Origin: Planctomycetota bacterium
GTDB lineage: Bacteria > Planctomycetota > B15-G4 > SIAN01
NCBI GenBank assembly: GCA_009691715.1
Contig: SIAN01000004.1
Location: forward strand, 95,552 to 159,551
Direction of reading: 5' to 3'
Length of the DNA stretch: 64,000 nucleotides
Part shown: piece after piece, positions 56,092 to 63,998 of the stretch
How positions within the stretch are numbered: position 1 is the stretch's first letter
How the letters are laid out: each line of letters begins with the position of its first letter
Translations under genes and position numbers: made by a program
The notes under the pieces: generated by a model
The model's input: only the letters and a program-made list of their open reading frames with translations
The model's database searches: none
What the model was told of the DNA's origin: nothing

Positions 56092-57213
56092 TCAGCCCGC
56101 GCGCTTGCCCTCGATCGCGGCGATCAGGCCGTCGAAGCTCTTCGCGAACGCCGCGACGCCGTCGTCCTGCAGCTTGCGGCAGACCACGCCGAGGTCGACG
56201 TCGTAGTGCGCGAGCGCCTTCAACGTGTCGATCGCCTCGCCCTGCTTTTCGAACAACGTCGAGGAGCGCGCAGCGCCATGGTTCAGGAACGCGTCGAGCG
56301 TCGCCGGCGGCATGGTGTTGACCGTGTCGGGACCAAAGAGGTTCTCGACGTAGATCAGATCGTCGTAGGCGGGGTTCTTGGGGCTGGTCGACGCCCAGAG
56401 CATCCGCTGCGCCCGCGCCCCCTTCGCGCGGCAGTCGTCGAAGTCGCGGCCGAACAGTTCGCGGAAACGGGCGTAGGCCGCCTTGCAGTTCGCGACCGCA
56501 GCCTTGCCGCGCAACGCCAGCAGCTCGCTCGCGACCGGCGCGGCTGCGGACTTCGCCAGCTGTTCGAGAGTGGCATCGACGGCCGCGTCGACGCGGCTGA
56601 CGAAGAAGCTGGCCACGCTCGCGAGCGTGTGGACGGCGAAGCCCTTCTTCATCCGCTGACGCAACGCGGCGATCCACGCCTGCGCAATCGCCTCGTACTG
56701 CTCGAGCGAGAAGAGCAGCGTCACGTTCACATGGACGCAGCTCTCGGTCAGCAGTCGGAACGCCTCGACGCCCGCCGCCGTGCCCGGCACCTTGATCATC
56801 ACGTTCTGGCGCGCGCACTCCTTCCACAGCCGCTTGCCCTCAGCAACGGTTGCGTTCGCGTCGGCGGCGAAGCGCGGCAGCACCTCGAGCGACACGTAGC
56901 CGTCCTTGCCCTGCGTCCGCTCCCAGACCGGCTTCAGCACGTCGGCGGCCGCCTGCACGTCGGCGATCGTGAGGCGGTCGTAGATTTGCAGCGCGCTGCA
57001 TCCCTCTGCCGCGAGCGAGCGGATCTCCCTGTCGTAGTCGCCCGCCGACTCGATCGCCTTCTGGAAGATCGTCGGATTGGTGGTGATGCCGGTGATGACG
57101 CCGTCGGCGACGAGCTTCGCAATCGCGCCACTCTTGAGCAGCCCGCGTGAGATGTTGTCGTACCAGAGGCTCTGCCCGAGTCCGCGCGCCAGCGCCGCCC
57201 GATCGATCGACAT
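56092..57213 (-). CDS. tal: Transaldolase
   Basis: 373-aa pentose-phosphate enzyme transferring dihydroxyacetone units. ATTNPTIFQ-like ITGITTNPTIFQKAIESAG starts the barrel, and NVMIKVPGTAAGVEAFRLL carries the Schiff-base lysine. This is the long type (~370 aa) seen in Actinobacteria and Cyanobacteria-like forms. The ATG at 57213 is preceded by GGAG at seven bases. It lies 16 bases after the SurA-like chaperone gene, so the two are probably cotranscribed. Confidence 0.93.
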   Translation of the reverse strand: MSIDRAALARGLGQSLWYDNISRGLLKSGAIAKLVADGVITGITTNPTIFQKAIESAGDYDREIRSLAAEGCSALQIYDRLTIADVQAAADVLKPVWERTQGKDGYVSLEVLPRFAADANATVAEGKRLWKECARQNVMIKVPGTAAGVEAFRLLTESCVHVNVTLLFSLEQYEAIAQAWIAALRQRMKKGFAVHTLASVASFFVSRVDAAVDATLEQLAKSAAAPVASELLALRGKAAVANCKAAYARFRELFGRDFDDCRAKGARAQRMLWASTSPKNPAYDDLIYVENLFGPDTVNTMPPATLDAFLNHGAARSSTLFEKQGEAIDTLKALAHYDVDLGVVCRKLQDDGVAAFAKSFDGLIAAIEGKRAG

Positions 57214-57229
57214 GGTGCCGCTCCGTCCA

Positions 57230-59116
57230 TCACTGCTTGCGCGGCAGCTCGATCGAGCAGGCGGCAAGCGCGTCGTTCACGAAGCGCGGGAAGGTGACGT
57301 CGATCAGGTCGTCGGTCGCGCGGTCCTTCGCCTTGGCATCGTCGAGCGTTGGCCGGCTGCCGCTGGTGAAGAAGCGATCGACGTGCAGCACGTACCACCC
57401 CGCCCGTTCGGGGACCACGTCACGCCAGATCGGGCCGATGATCGCGCCCTCCTTCGCCGAATAGAACGTCTCGTCCGCGAAGGAATGCCCGGTGAGGAAG
57501 TTCATGTACTCCGATTCCTGCAACGCCGAGCGCAGCTTGTTGCGCACCAGCGGCGCGATCGCGCCCGAATGGACATCGGCGCTGTCGGGGTACTTGCCCT
57601 CCTCGCGGGCGACGGTCGCGAAGCTCCGTTCGCCCGTCCCGACGGCTGCGAGCAAGGCGTCGACTTTCGCCCGTGACGCGGCCTTGTCGGGGCCCGGGAC
57701 GAACAGGATCTGGCTGATGCAGGTGCCGCTCTCGAAGAAGACGCGCCCAGCCAAGTCGTAGTGCTGCTTCAACCGGTCGTCGGTGAGGTTCACGAGCGTC
57801 AGGTCCCGGAACGACTGCTTGCGTCGGAAGACCTCGCGGTAGTGCCAGATGCTGTTGTAGCCGTAGGCTGACAGGATCTGATCGGACGAGATCAGCGACC
57901 CTTCGTACTTCTTGCGCCACTCCTGCAAACGCGCTTCGGCGTCGGCTTCGGAGAGGAGCTTCCCTTCGCGGGCGAGGCGCGCGTCGATCGCGCGTAGGTT
58001 CACCAGCTCGCGCAGCGCGGCCCGTTTCGCCGCATCCTCCATCCGGCTGCCGAGCAACGCGAGCAGATCGCTCAGCGCAAAGCTCTCGCCCGCGCAGACG
58101 ATCGCGACGTCCGGCTCGTCCGCCCGTCCGGCGCGCACTTCGACCGTGGCGAGCAGCTTCTTGCGGAAGCTCGCAATCAGGCCGGTGCGCATCAGCGGGT
58201 GCAGTCCGTGGCCGCGCGCGTAGTTGAGCTTCAGCGTGGGGACCGTGCGCTCGTCCATCAACTCCCAGGTCTTGTCGGGGATGAACGACAGATCGGCGGG
58301 CGGCGCAGCCGGCAACTTCTGCGCCGGCTTCTTGTCGTCGGCGACAGCGCCGTCGGCCGGCTTGGCGGTGCCATCCGGCGCGGGCGCGTCGGTCTTCACC
58401 TTCGCTGCCTCTTCCTCCTTGCGCTTCTCCTCCTTCACTTTTTCCTCGTCGTCGAGCTCCTTGGTCAGCTCGCGCTGGCGCTTCGCCCATTCCTCCGGCG
58501 GCTCGGGCAGGAAGAAGCGCTCGAACTCCAACTGCTGGCGCTGGAACTCGACGTAGCGCGGCCAGCCGATGTTCTCGAGGATCGCCTTCTCGTACTGCTC
58601 GATGGTCATGCCGCGCATCTGCGGGACGACCTTCTTGTCCTCCTCGAACTTCGCCTTGATCTCTTCCTCGGTGACCGCGGTCGGCGGCACCGGCTTGCCC
58701 GCGGCGGCGAACTCCGCCTTGACCCGCCGCAGCAGCACGCCGGTCATGAACTGCTCGATCTCGTTCGCGCCGAAGCTGAACGCCATCTGGCGCGCGAGGT
58801 CGGCCTGCGTGATCGGCTGACCGTCCACCACCACCACCGGGTCGGCGGCGAGATCGACGCCTGACAAGTCGAGATCGAAGTGGCTGCTCGCGCGGGTGAC
58901 GACCGCCGTCAGCTCGCCGCGGTATTTCGCGACGTCGGCGACCGGCACGTTGGCCGTCGGCGCCTTGTTGGTGCGCACCGGCGGCTTCACGGCGGGCGGC
59001 TTGGTCGGGGCTGGGGCTGGGGCTGGCGCAGGTGCCGGTGGCGTCTCCTGCGCCGAACCGACAGCCGCGATCGCCAGCAGTCCGCAGAGCAGTGTCGACC
59101 ACGAGTTGAGACGCAT
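57230..59116 (-). CDS. Periplasmic SurA/PpiC-like chaperone
   Basis: 628 aa. The signal peptide (LLCGLLAIAAVGSAQ) is followed by an Ala/Pro-rich repeat. A SurA-type helical region comes next, including VVVDGQPITQADLARQM and a Glu/Lys-rich coiled coil. A degenerate PpiC domain is near 470-590 (QILFVPGPDKAASRAKVDAL). Conserved isomerase residues are not clear, so chaperone activity may dominate. The ATG at 59116 has GGAG six bases upstream. Confidence 0.75.
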   Translation of the reverse strand: MRLNSWSTLLCGLLAIAAVGSAQETPPAPAPAPAPAPTKPPAVKPPVRTNKAPTANVPVADVAKYRGELTAVVTRASSHFDLDLSGVDLAADPVVVVDGQPITQADLARQMAFSFGANEIEQFMTGVLLRRVKAEFAAAGKPVPPTAVTEEEIKAKFEEDKKVVPQMRGMTIEQYEKAILENIGWPRYVEFQRQQLEFERFFLPEPPEEWAKRQRELTKELDDEEKVKEEKRKEEEAAKVKTDAPAPDGTAKPADGAVADDKKPAQKLPAAPPADLSFIPDKTWELMDERTVPTLKLNYARGHGLHPLMRTGLIASFRKKLLATVEVRAGRADEPDVAIVCAGESFALSDLLALLGSRMEDAAKRAALRELVNLRAIDARLAREGKLLSEADAEARLQEWRKKYEGSLISSDQILSAYGYNSIWHYREVFRRKQSFRDLTLVNLTDDRLKQHYDLAGRVFFESGTCISQILFVPGPDKAASRAKVDALLAAVGTGERSFATVAREEGKYPDSADVHSGAIAPLVRNKLRSALQESEYMNFLTGHSFADETFYSAKEGAIIGPIWRDVVPERAGWYVLHVDRFFTSGSRPTLDDAKAKDRATDDLIDVTFPRFVNDALAACSIELPRKQ

Positions 59117-59484
59117 CGAGATCTCCGTGTGCAGCGCGCTCGGGCGGTGCCGCCACCGAGCGATTCGAGGAACCTTCGCCGACGCTCGAGAGGTCAACGT
59201 CCGCCGCCGGATGGCGGGGAGCGGGAGCACCCGTGCGGGTCGCAGCCAGCGGGCCGCGCGATCGCGCCCATTTCTGCAGGCGCGACGTTCTACCGTGGAA
59301 CCGGGAAGCTCCGGTAAACGACCGGTGAAGCAGCCGGGTCTGCCCAAGGATCGCGGCCCGCGAAGCCCCGTTCCGAGGAGCGCGCGTACGCTCTTGCTCG
59401 ACCGATGCACGAAACGCCGTTGCGAGGCGATGCGGATCGTGAATCGGTCGGGCAGTCGCAGTACCTATCAGGCATCGACCTCCT
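59117..59484. other. Divergent promoter region
   Basis: 368 bases between the divergent starts of the SurA-like gene and the CMD-family gene. Open frames here are low-complexity shadows. No promoter hexamers, repeats or riboswitch could be assigned with confidence. Confidence 0.4.
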
Positions 59485-60150
59485 GTGAACTCCCCCAACC
59501 CACCGTCGTCCACGCCCTCCGCGCCACCGCCACCGACAGAGCGCTGGCAGTCGGCGGCGGCTCGAGCATTGGTCGCGACCGTCGTCGGAAACGAGACCGC
59601 CACCAACGCGCAGTTCGCCGCCGCACTGTCCGCCGGCGCTCCACCCGCCGCCCTCCTCGAGATCGCGACGATGGCCCACCTGTTCGGCGGCTTCCCGCGC
59701 GCGATCCAAGGCCTGCTGCAACTCGATCGCTGCCTCGCCGATCGCGGCATCGAATTGCCAGCGACCAAGACGCCCGCTCGATCGCGCGGTGACGATCGCG
59801 CTCGCGGCGACGCGCTGTTCCGACAGATCTACGGCGATTCGAGCGACACCGTGCTGGCGCGACTCGCATCTCCCGTGCGCGACTTCCAGGACATCGTCCT
59901 CGAACACGCCTACGGTCGAATCCTGTCGCGCCCCGGCCTTTCCGCCCCCGAGCGGGAGTGGTTCGCCGTCGCCGCGCTCGCAGCGCTCGACTGCCCGGCC
60001 CAATTGAAGAGCCACGTCCGCGGCGCGCTCCGCCTCGGGGTCGCGATCGCAGACCTCGAGCAGCTCGCCGCGGTCCTCGTGCGAGATCTCACAGCGTGGC
60101 GGAGCGAGCAGCTTCGGCGGACGATTCACGAGGCTGCGACACCGGGGTGA
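59485..60150 (+). CDS. Carboxymuconolactone-decarboxylase/AhpD-family protein
   Basis: 221 aa. Two CMD-like helical units: EIATMAHLFGGFPRAIQGL in the first, and EREWFAVAALAALDCPAQLK with SHVRGALRLGVAIADLEQL in the second. The AhpD CxxC pair is absent; one cysteine (DCPAQL) remains near the usual site. It may be a non-redox carboxymuconolactone-type protein of unknown substrate. Start is a GTG at 59485 with a weak ribosome site. The integron begins just beyond. Confidence 0.78.
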   Translation: MNSPNPPSSTPSAPPPPTERWQSAAARALVATVVGNETATNAQFAAALSAGAPPAALLEIATMAHLFGGFPRAIQGLLQLDRCLADRGIELPATKTPARSRGDDRARGDALFRQIYGDSSDTVLARLASPVRDFQDIVLEHAYGRILSRPGLSAPEREWFAVAALAALDCPAQLKSHVRGALRLGVAIADLEQLAAVLVRDLTAWRSEQLRRTIHEAATPG

Positions 60151-60458
60151 GTCCACCGGACGGCGGTCGCGCGCGGCTCCAAGACCACAGTGCCGGCCAG
60201 CACGCGCATCTCGAAGGCCCGAGCTTGGTCAGCATGCCGGGTTCAGCATGCCGGGTTCAGCATGCCGGGTTCAGCGTGCGGGGTTCAGCGTGCGGGGTTC
60301 AGATTGCCGGCAGCTCCAGAGCAGCGCGCCCGCGGTTCGTCACCAGCTCACAGGGCGTCGTCTTCCGCTTTCGCTCACCGCTCATGCAGCGCTCGCTTGC
60401 ACGCCACGGCCGGTTGCGTCACGTGTGCGGAGCGACCGGGGGGGGCGCGGGAGATTGC
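60151..60458. other. Region upstream of the integrase gene
   Basis: 308 bases between the CMD-family gene and intI. It contains the 14-bp tandem repeat array (60228-60310) and a run of nine Gs near 60438. No LexA-type box was recognised. It probably carries the integrase promoter. Confidence 0.45.
60228..60310. repeat. 14-bp tandem repeats upstream of intI
   Basis: GTTCAGCATGCCGG occurs exactly twice (60241-60254, 60255-60268). A copy one base shorter precedes them (60228-60240), and three variants follow (to 60310; GTTCAGCGTGCGGG twice, then GTTCAGATTGCCGG). Iteron-like spacing suggests protein binding, or simple slippage expansion. Confidence 0.85.
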
Positions 60459-61643
60459 ATGTTTCCAAGCTCGACACAACCTGACGGGACTTCAGTGCCT
60501 GGTGAGAACGCCCGCCCGCGAGCCGGCCGCACTGCGTCCGAGACGCCGCCGCGCCTCATCGACCGCGTCCGTGCCGTCATCCGTGCGCGTCACCTCAGCC
60601 CGCGGACGGAACAGACCTACGTGCACTGGATCATCCGCTTCGTGCGCTTCCACCATCTGCGCCACCCGGACGCGATGGGCGCCCCGGAGATCCGCGACTT
60701 CATCTCATCGCTCGCCGTCACGCGCCACGTCTCAGCGTCGACACAGAACCAGGCGTTGGCAGCTCTGCTGGTCCTCTACCGAGACGTTCTCCAGCGCGAG
60801 ATCGACAGCCTCGAACCGCTGATCCGGGCGAAGACGCCGAAACGGCTCCCAGTCGTCCTCACGGGGCCCGAGGTGCAAGCGGTATTGCGACAGATGACCG
60901 GAGCGCCGGCACTCGCTGCGCACCTCATGTATGGCGGCGGTCTGAGGTTGATGGAGGCGCTGCAGCTACGCGTCAAGGACATCGACTTCGCCGCGAACCA
61001 CATCGTGATTCGGCGGGGCAAGGGTGGCAAGGATCGACTGACCACGCTGCCGAGAATCCTGGTCGGTCCGCTGCGCAGCCATCTCGAAACGGTGCAACAG
61101 CGCTTCCGGCGCGATGTCGACCGTGGCCAGGCCGGCGTGCCGCTCCCGAGCGATCTCGCCACGAAGTATCCGAACGCCCACGTCGAATGGCGCTGGCAAT
61201 GGGTCTTCCCCGCCACACGCAGCTACATCGAGCGCGAATCGGGCCGGTGGCAGCGTCACCACCTCCACCCCACCGTGCTCCAGCGCCTCGTCCAGGTCGC
61301 GGTGGCGGCCGCAGGAATCACCAAACACGCCACCTGCCACACGTTTCGCCACTCCTTCGCGACCCACCTGCTCGAAGATGGCTACGACATCCGCACCGTT
61401 CAAGAACTGCTCGGCCACATGGACGTCTCCACCACCATGATCTACACCCACGTCCTCAACCGCGGCCCCGCCGCCGTCCGCAGTCCCATCGACCGCCTCT
61501 ACTCCCAACCGCCGTTCGCCGAGTTCCACCCGCCCCTGCGTCCCCACGATCACCCGTCGCCTGTCTTCGACATCTCCTTACTCAACCCCACCCCGCCACC
61601 CCCATCAAACCCCATCCAGCGCCCCCCACCCCGACCCCGCTGA
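60459..61643 (+). CDS. intI: Integron integrase (IntI-type tyrosine recombinase)
   Basis: 394 aa. The N-terminal SAM-like DNA-binding domain has RHLSPRTEQTYVHWIIRFV. The catalytic residues are Arg in GGGLRLMEALQL, Lys in RGKGGKDR, His-x2-Arg in CHTFRHSFATHL, His in LLGHMDVSTTMIYTH and Tyr in the same segment. The integron-specific insertion is present before them (KYPNAHVEWRWQWVFPAT to RHHLHPTVLQR), which separates IntI from phage and XerC/D recombinases. A ~55-residue Pro-rich C-terminal tail is unusual. The ATG at 60459 follows GGGAG. Cassettes lie downstream in the same orientation. Confidence 0.95.
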   Translation: MFPSSTQPDGTSVPGENARPRAGRTASETPPRLIDRVRAVIRARHLSPRTEQTYVHWIIRFVRFHHLRHPDAMGAPEIRDFISSLAVTRHVSASTQNQALAALLVLYRDVLQREIDSLEPLIRAKTPKRLPVVLTGPEVQAVLRQMTGAPALAAHLMYGGGLRLMEALQLRVKDIDFAANHIVIRRGKGGKDRLTTLPRILVGPLRSHLETVQQRFRRDVDRGQAGVPLPSDLATKYPNAHVEWRWQWVFPATRSYIERESGRWQRHHLHPTVLQRLVQVAVAAAGITKHATCHTFRHSFATHLLEDGYDIRTVQELLGHMDVSTTMIYTHVLNRGPAAVRSPIDRLYSQPPFAEFHPPLRPHDHPSPVFDISLLNPTPPPPSNPIQRPPPRPR

Positions 61644-61835
61644 GCCCGCCTTACGCAGCATCTCCGAGCTACCTAACGCACCAACGCTCCCGCCTCGCGC
61701 CTCACGTAATCGATGGCCCTTCAATAACTTACACCGCCCGCTTCACTTCCACCCGAACCCTTCCACAGGCCAACATCGCCGCCACCCGCGCTATCATCCA
61801 CCGCCGAATAGACGTTAGCTGGACCAGGTGCTGCG
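61644..61835 (+). promoter_or_regulatory. Probable attI region and cassette insertion point
   Basis: The region after intI ends at the core GTTAGCT (61814-61820), where the G|TT break at 61814/61815 marks the first cassette junction. A RYYYAAC-like ACCTAAC occurs at 61671, but the two do not pair exactly. No clear Pc promoter was found, so cassette expression may depend on read-through from intI or on internal promoters. Confidence 0.6.
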
Positions 61836-62466
61836 ATGGGCCACGTCACTATCGACCTTGTCACGACGAGCCGGGATGGATCAGTCAACCTCATCTTGGT
61901 TGAACAGGGTCCTTGGCAAGAGGCCTACTTTCTCGAGCACCTCAGGCGGGTGCAGAACCGCATCTATGACGTGGTCGATGCCGCCCTTGACGGCCTACTG
62001 ACCAACCAGTTTCCCCAGATTCACGGTAACAACGTCTCCATCCGCGTTGACTTCTATGAAACGCCTCAACAGCAGTCAGAACAGCTGGTGGAGACGATTG
62101 CCCAGCACGTCGCAGCTGACGTCAAAGTTGCTGAAGCCATCCGTACAAAGGGGCACGTCTCGCGAATCACATTCCTGCACTCATGGCACACGCTCTAGAC
62201 GCACGGCGCGTTTCTCGACTCAGAGTCGTTCCGGGCATTGTCTTCACGCTTGAACAGAAGTAGGCTAGCATTGGCGGCAGCGTCGCTACAGCGATGCGCT
62301 GATGTCCTCATGAACTACGGGCAAGCGCGTCGCCAAAACCGAATAAAAGAGTGCGCATTACGGTCGGAGTGGCCAGCTAACATGCCCTTGCAGCTGACGA
62401 GGCCGCCGGTACGGTGGTCATAGGTCGTTTGGCTCGCGCCGGCGTCCTCGCAGCTGAAGGACGACG
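61815..62466 (+). mobile_element. Integron cassette 1
   Basis: Extends from TTAGCT at the first junction to the G of the next core. Its attC begins AGCTAAC (62375), the exact complement of GTTAGCT, as expected of a cassette excised as a circle. It carries one gene (61836-62198), then 176 bases with no convincing gene before attC. Composition is clearly less GC-rich than the chromosome. Confidence 0.88.
61836..62198 (+). CDS. Cassette 1 hypothetical protein
   Basis: 120 aa, not recognised. Soluble, acidic, with a beta-hairpin-like start (GHVTIDLVTTSRDGSVNLIL) and a helical middle (EAYFLEHLRRVQNRIYDVVD). AGGTG lies about six bases before the ATG. No signal peptide or membrane segment. Orphan proteins of this size are common in cassettes. 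Confidence 0.8.
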   Translation: MGHVTIDLVTTSRDGSVNLILVEQGPWQEAYFLEHLRRVQNRIYDVVDAALDGLLTNQFPQIHGNNVSIRVDFYETPQQQSEQLVETIAQHVAADVKVAEAIRTKGHVSRITFLHSWHTL

Positions 62467-62472
62467 TTAGAC
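62375..62472 (+). repeat. attC recombination site of cassette 1
   Basis: AGCTAAC at 62375 and GTTAGAC at 62466 are the outer cores. Inside, CAGCTG-A-CGAGG pairs with CCTCG-CAGCTG, leaving A 62397 unpaired, then CGCCGG pairs with CCGGCG. The single unpaired base in the left arm is the polarity mark of attC sites and gives forward (+) orientation. Confidence 0.92.
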
Positions 62473-62490
62473 GGACACGAGGTACGCCGG

Positions 62491-62814
62491 TTGAGCGAGT
62501 CGATTGACTTTCGCGGACGGCGGGTTGCGCCAGGATGGCCTGATGTCCTGCGTGACGCGCAGCAGCTCCCGGAGATTCGTCACGACGGCTCCGTCAAGAG
62601 GATCATTCGCCTGCGCTTCGGTGAAGAGCGCGAGGATTGGGGTGCCAACGCCGGGCCGTGCCATGACTGCTTTGCTGTAAAGGGCGAGTTCCACGTTGAG
62701 GGGTGCGACGTTGAGCGATGCCCGAACTGCGGCGGGCAGTTGTGGTTCGGGTGCGAATGTGAAGGGACGCCATCGGCGACTCGCGCGGCGGCACCAGATC
62801 GGAACCCTTCTTGA
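62491..62814 (+). CDS. Cassette 2 zinc-ribbon-like protein
   Basis: 107 aa from a TTG preceded by a GAGG site. The second half holds a cysteine/histidine cluster: CHDC, then EFHVEGCDVERCPNCGG and CEC, suggesting a two-metal zinc ribbon. The stretch VEGCDVERCPNCGGQL resembles a recurrent small hypothetical family. It may bind nucleic acid or protein; function unknown. Its stop overlaps the next start. Confidence 0.75.
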   Translation: MSESIDFRGRRVAPGWPDVLRDAQQLPEIRHDGSVKRIIRLRFGEEREDWGANAGPCHDCFAVKGEFHVEGCDVERCPNCGGQLWFGCECEGTPSATRAAAPDRNPS

Positions 62815-63086
62815 GGCGCGGGTTCGCCCACCTATTCCTGGATGGTGCGGCGCTACTGATGGTTGCATCGCTTCTTTCGGTGTCGATTACCGTCGCCGGC
62901 GGCGGATATCGAACAGTCCTAATCGTTGCTATGTGCTTTCTCTTTGCGGCAATGGCGTGTTGTGCGGTGCTCTTCACACGTGGTGGATGGAATCGCGTCG
63001 TCGCGATTCTCATCGCAGCCCCGGGAACGTACGTCGCGTGGGAACTAGTACGTCGGCTTCCGAAGGCGCTTTCCGATGCCGTCTAA
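62811..63086 (+). CDS. Cassette 2 small membrane protein
   Basis: 91 aa with three predicted membrane segments (GAALLMVASLLSVSITVAG, LIVAMCFLFAAMACCAVLF, VVAILIAAPGTYVAWEL). The TTG start overlaps the zinc-ribbon stop (TTGA), indicating translational coupling. The TAA stop lies in the attC core GTCTAAC. Unrecognised family. Confidence 0.7.
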   Translation: MRRGFAHLFLDGAALLMVASLLSVSITVAGGGYRTVLIVAMCFLFAAMACCAVLFTRGGWNRVVAILIAAPGTYVAWELVRRLPKALSDAV

Positions 63087-63177
63087 CATGCCCTTGCAGC
63101 TGACGAGGCCGCCGGTACGGTGGTCGTAGGTCGTCCGGCTCGCGCCGGCGTCCTCGCAGCTGAAGGCGACGTTAGAT
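63081..63177 (+). repeat. attC recombination site of cassette 2
   Basis: Outer cores GTCTAAC (63081) and GTTAGAT (63171). It is nearly identical in sequence to the attC of cassette 1, with the same unpaired A (63103). Homogeneous attC sites are typical of resident chromosomal integrons. Confidence 0.93.
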
Positions 63178-63998
63178 GTACACGGGGTGAGGGACACTCG
63201 TGCAGCGGTGGTCGATCTACATCGATATCGAAGGCTTCTCGTCAAGGTACGACGCGCAGCCGTCGTCGCTCCATGCGCTATCGGCCATCATGGAAGGCAT
63301 CTTCTTCATCGGGCGCCGTTGCTACCCAGAGCCGGACGATCGACTCTTTGCGCATCAGCTTGGTGACGGATTCATCATCTCTGGAGATTTCGGCAGAGAG
63401 TCGCTCGCTCAGCCGGTGGCAGTCGCTGTCGCGTTGATGCGCCATGCCCTCTTGGGCGGCGGCGCAGCGCGCGCGGCAATCTCGGAGGGCGAACTCGCCG
63501 ATGTCGTTGCCTGCTATCCGAAGATCGTCTACGACGCGATGGACGCGAACCATCACGGAGCTGTCCGCCTTGGTGCAGGACTAATGACGCTGTTTCCTGT
63601 CATGGGTACAGGGCTCATCAACGCCTACCGCCTGCTTGATCGTTGCCGTGACGCGAAGGGAAGCCTACTACTACTTGATCGCAGCATGCGCGCGCAGCTT
63701 CCGTCAGGAGTTCCGGTCCGTGAACTCGAGAGCGCGCTTTCGCTCGACTGGCTGCACGCCGACTTCTCCGAACTCCGTCGCGTCAACGAACAAGCTCGGT
63801 TTCCGCAGGGGGACTTTGAATCTCGCCTTCGTGGATACGTCGGTTCTACGAGTCCATCCGACGCATGGGTTACCGGCACGTACGCGTCCCTCGCTCTAGC
63901 GTGACATCTAACATGCCCTTGAACCTGACGAAGTCGCCGTTACGGTGGCCGATGGTCGAACGGCGTCAGACCGGCGCCTTCGCAGGTTAAGGACGACG
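63172..63998 (+). mobile_element. Integron cassette 3
   Basis: Begins TTAGAT at 63172. Its attC begins ATCTAAC (63906), the exact complement. It carries a single 234-codon gene that fills it almost completely. Its attC core reaches the window edge, so the array probably continues. Confidence 0.9.
63200..63904 (+). CDS. Cassette 3 class III nucleotidyl-cyclase-like protein
   Basis: 234 aa from a GTG with AGGG about six bases upstream. YIDIEGFSSRYD near the start and FAHQLGDGFIISG near 55 match the two metal-binding aspartate segments of class III adenylate/guanylate cyclases (DxxGFS and GDG). ARAAISEGELADVV resembles the later strand. The usual substrate lysine before GDG is His here, so cyclase activity is uncertain. 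No signal peptide or membrane helix. It could instead be a non-catalytic relative. The stop sits two bases before attC. Confidence 0.7.
   Translation: MQRWSIYIDIEGFSSRYDAQPSSLHALSAIMEGIFFIGRRCYPEPDDRLFAHQLGDGFIISGDFGRESLAQPVAVAVALMRHALLGGGAARAAISEGELADVVACYPKIVYDAMDANHHGAVRLGAGLMTLFPVMGTGLINAYRLLDRCRDAKGSLLLLDRSMRAQLPSGVPVRELESALSLDWLHADFSELRRVNEQARFPQGDFESRLRGYVGSTSPSDAWVTGTYASLALA

Larger units (their letters stand above)
62467..63171 (+). mobile_element. Integron cassette 2
   Basis: Begins TTAGAC, and its attC begins GTCTAAC (63081), the exact complement. It carries two overlapping genes, an arrangement less common than single-gene cassettes. The second gene's stop codon TAA lies inside the attC outer core. 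Confidence 0.9.

Noticed and set aside
60459..61643. Phage integrase or XerC/D instead of IntI
   Set aside because: The integron-specific insertion before the catalytic HxxR segment, and the adjacent attC array, identify IntI. No phage genes are present.
61671..61820. ACCTAAC at 61671 with GTTAGCT at 61814 as a further attC
   Set aside because: The outer cores do not match exactly, and no internal pairing like that of the three real sites was found. It may be part of attI.
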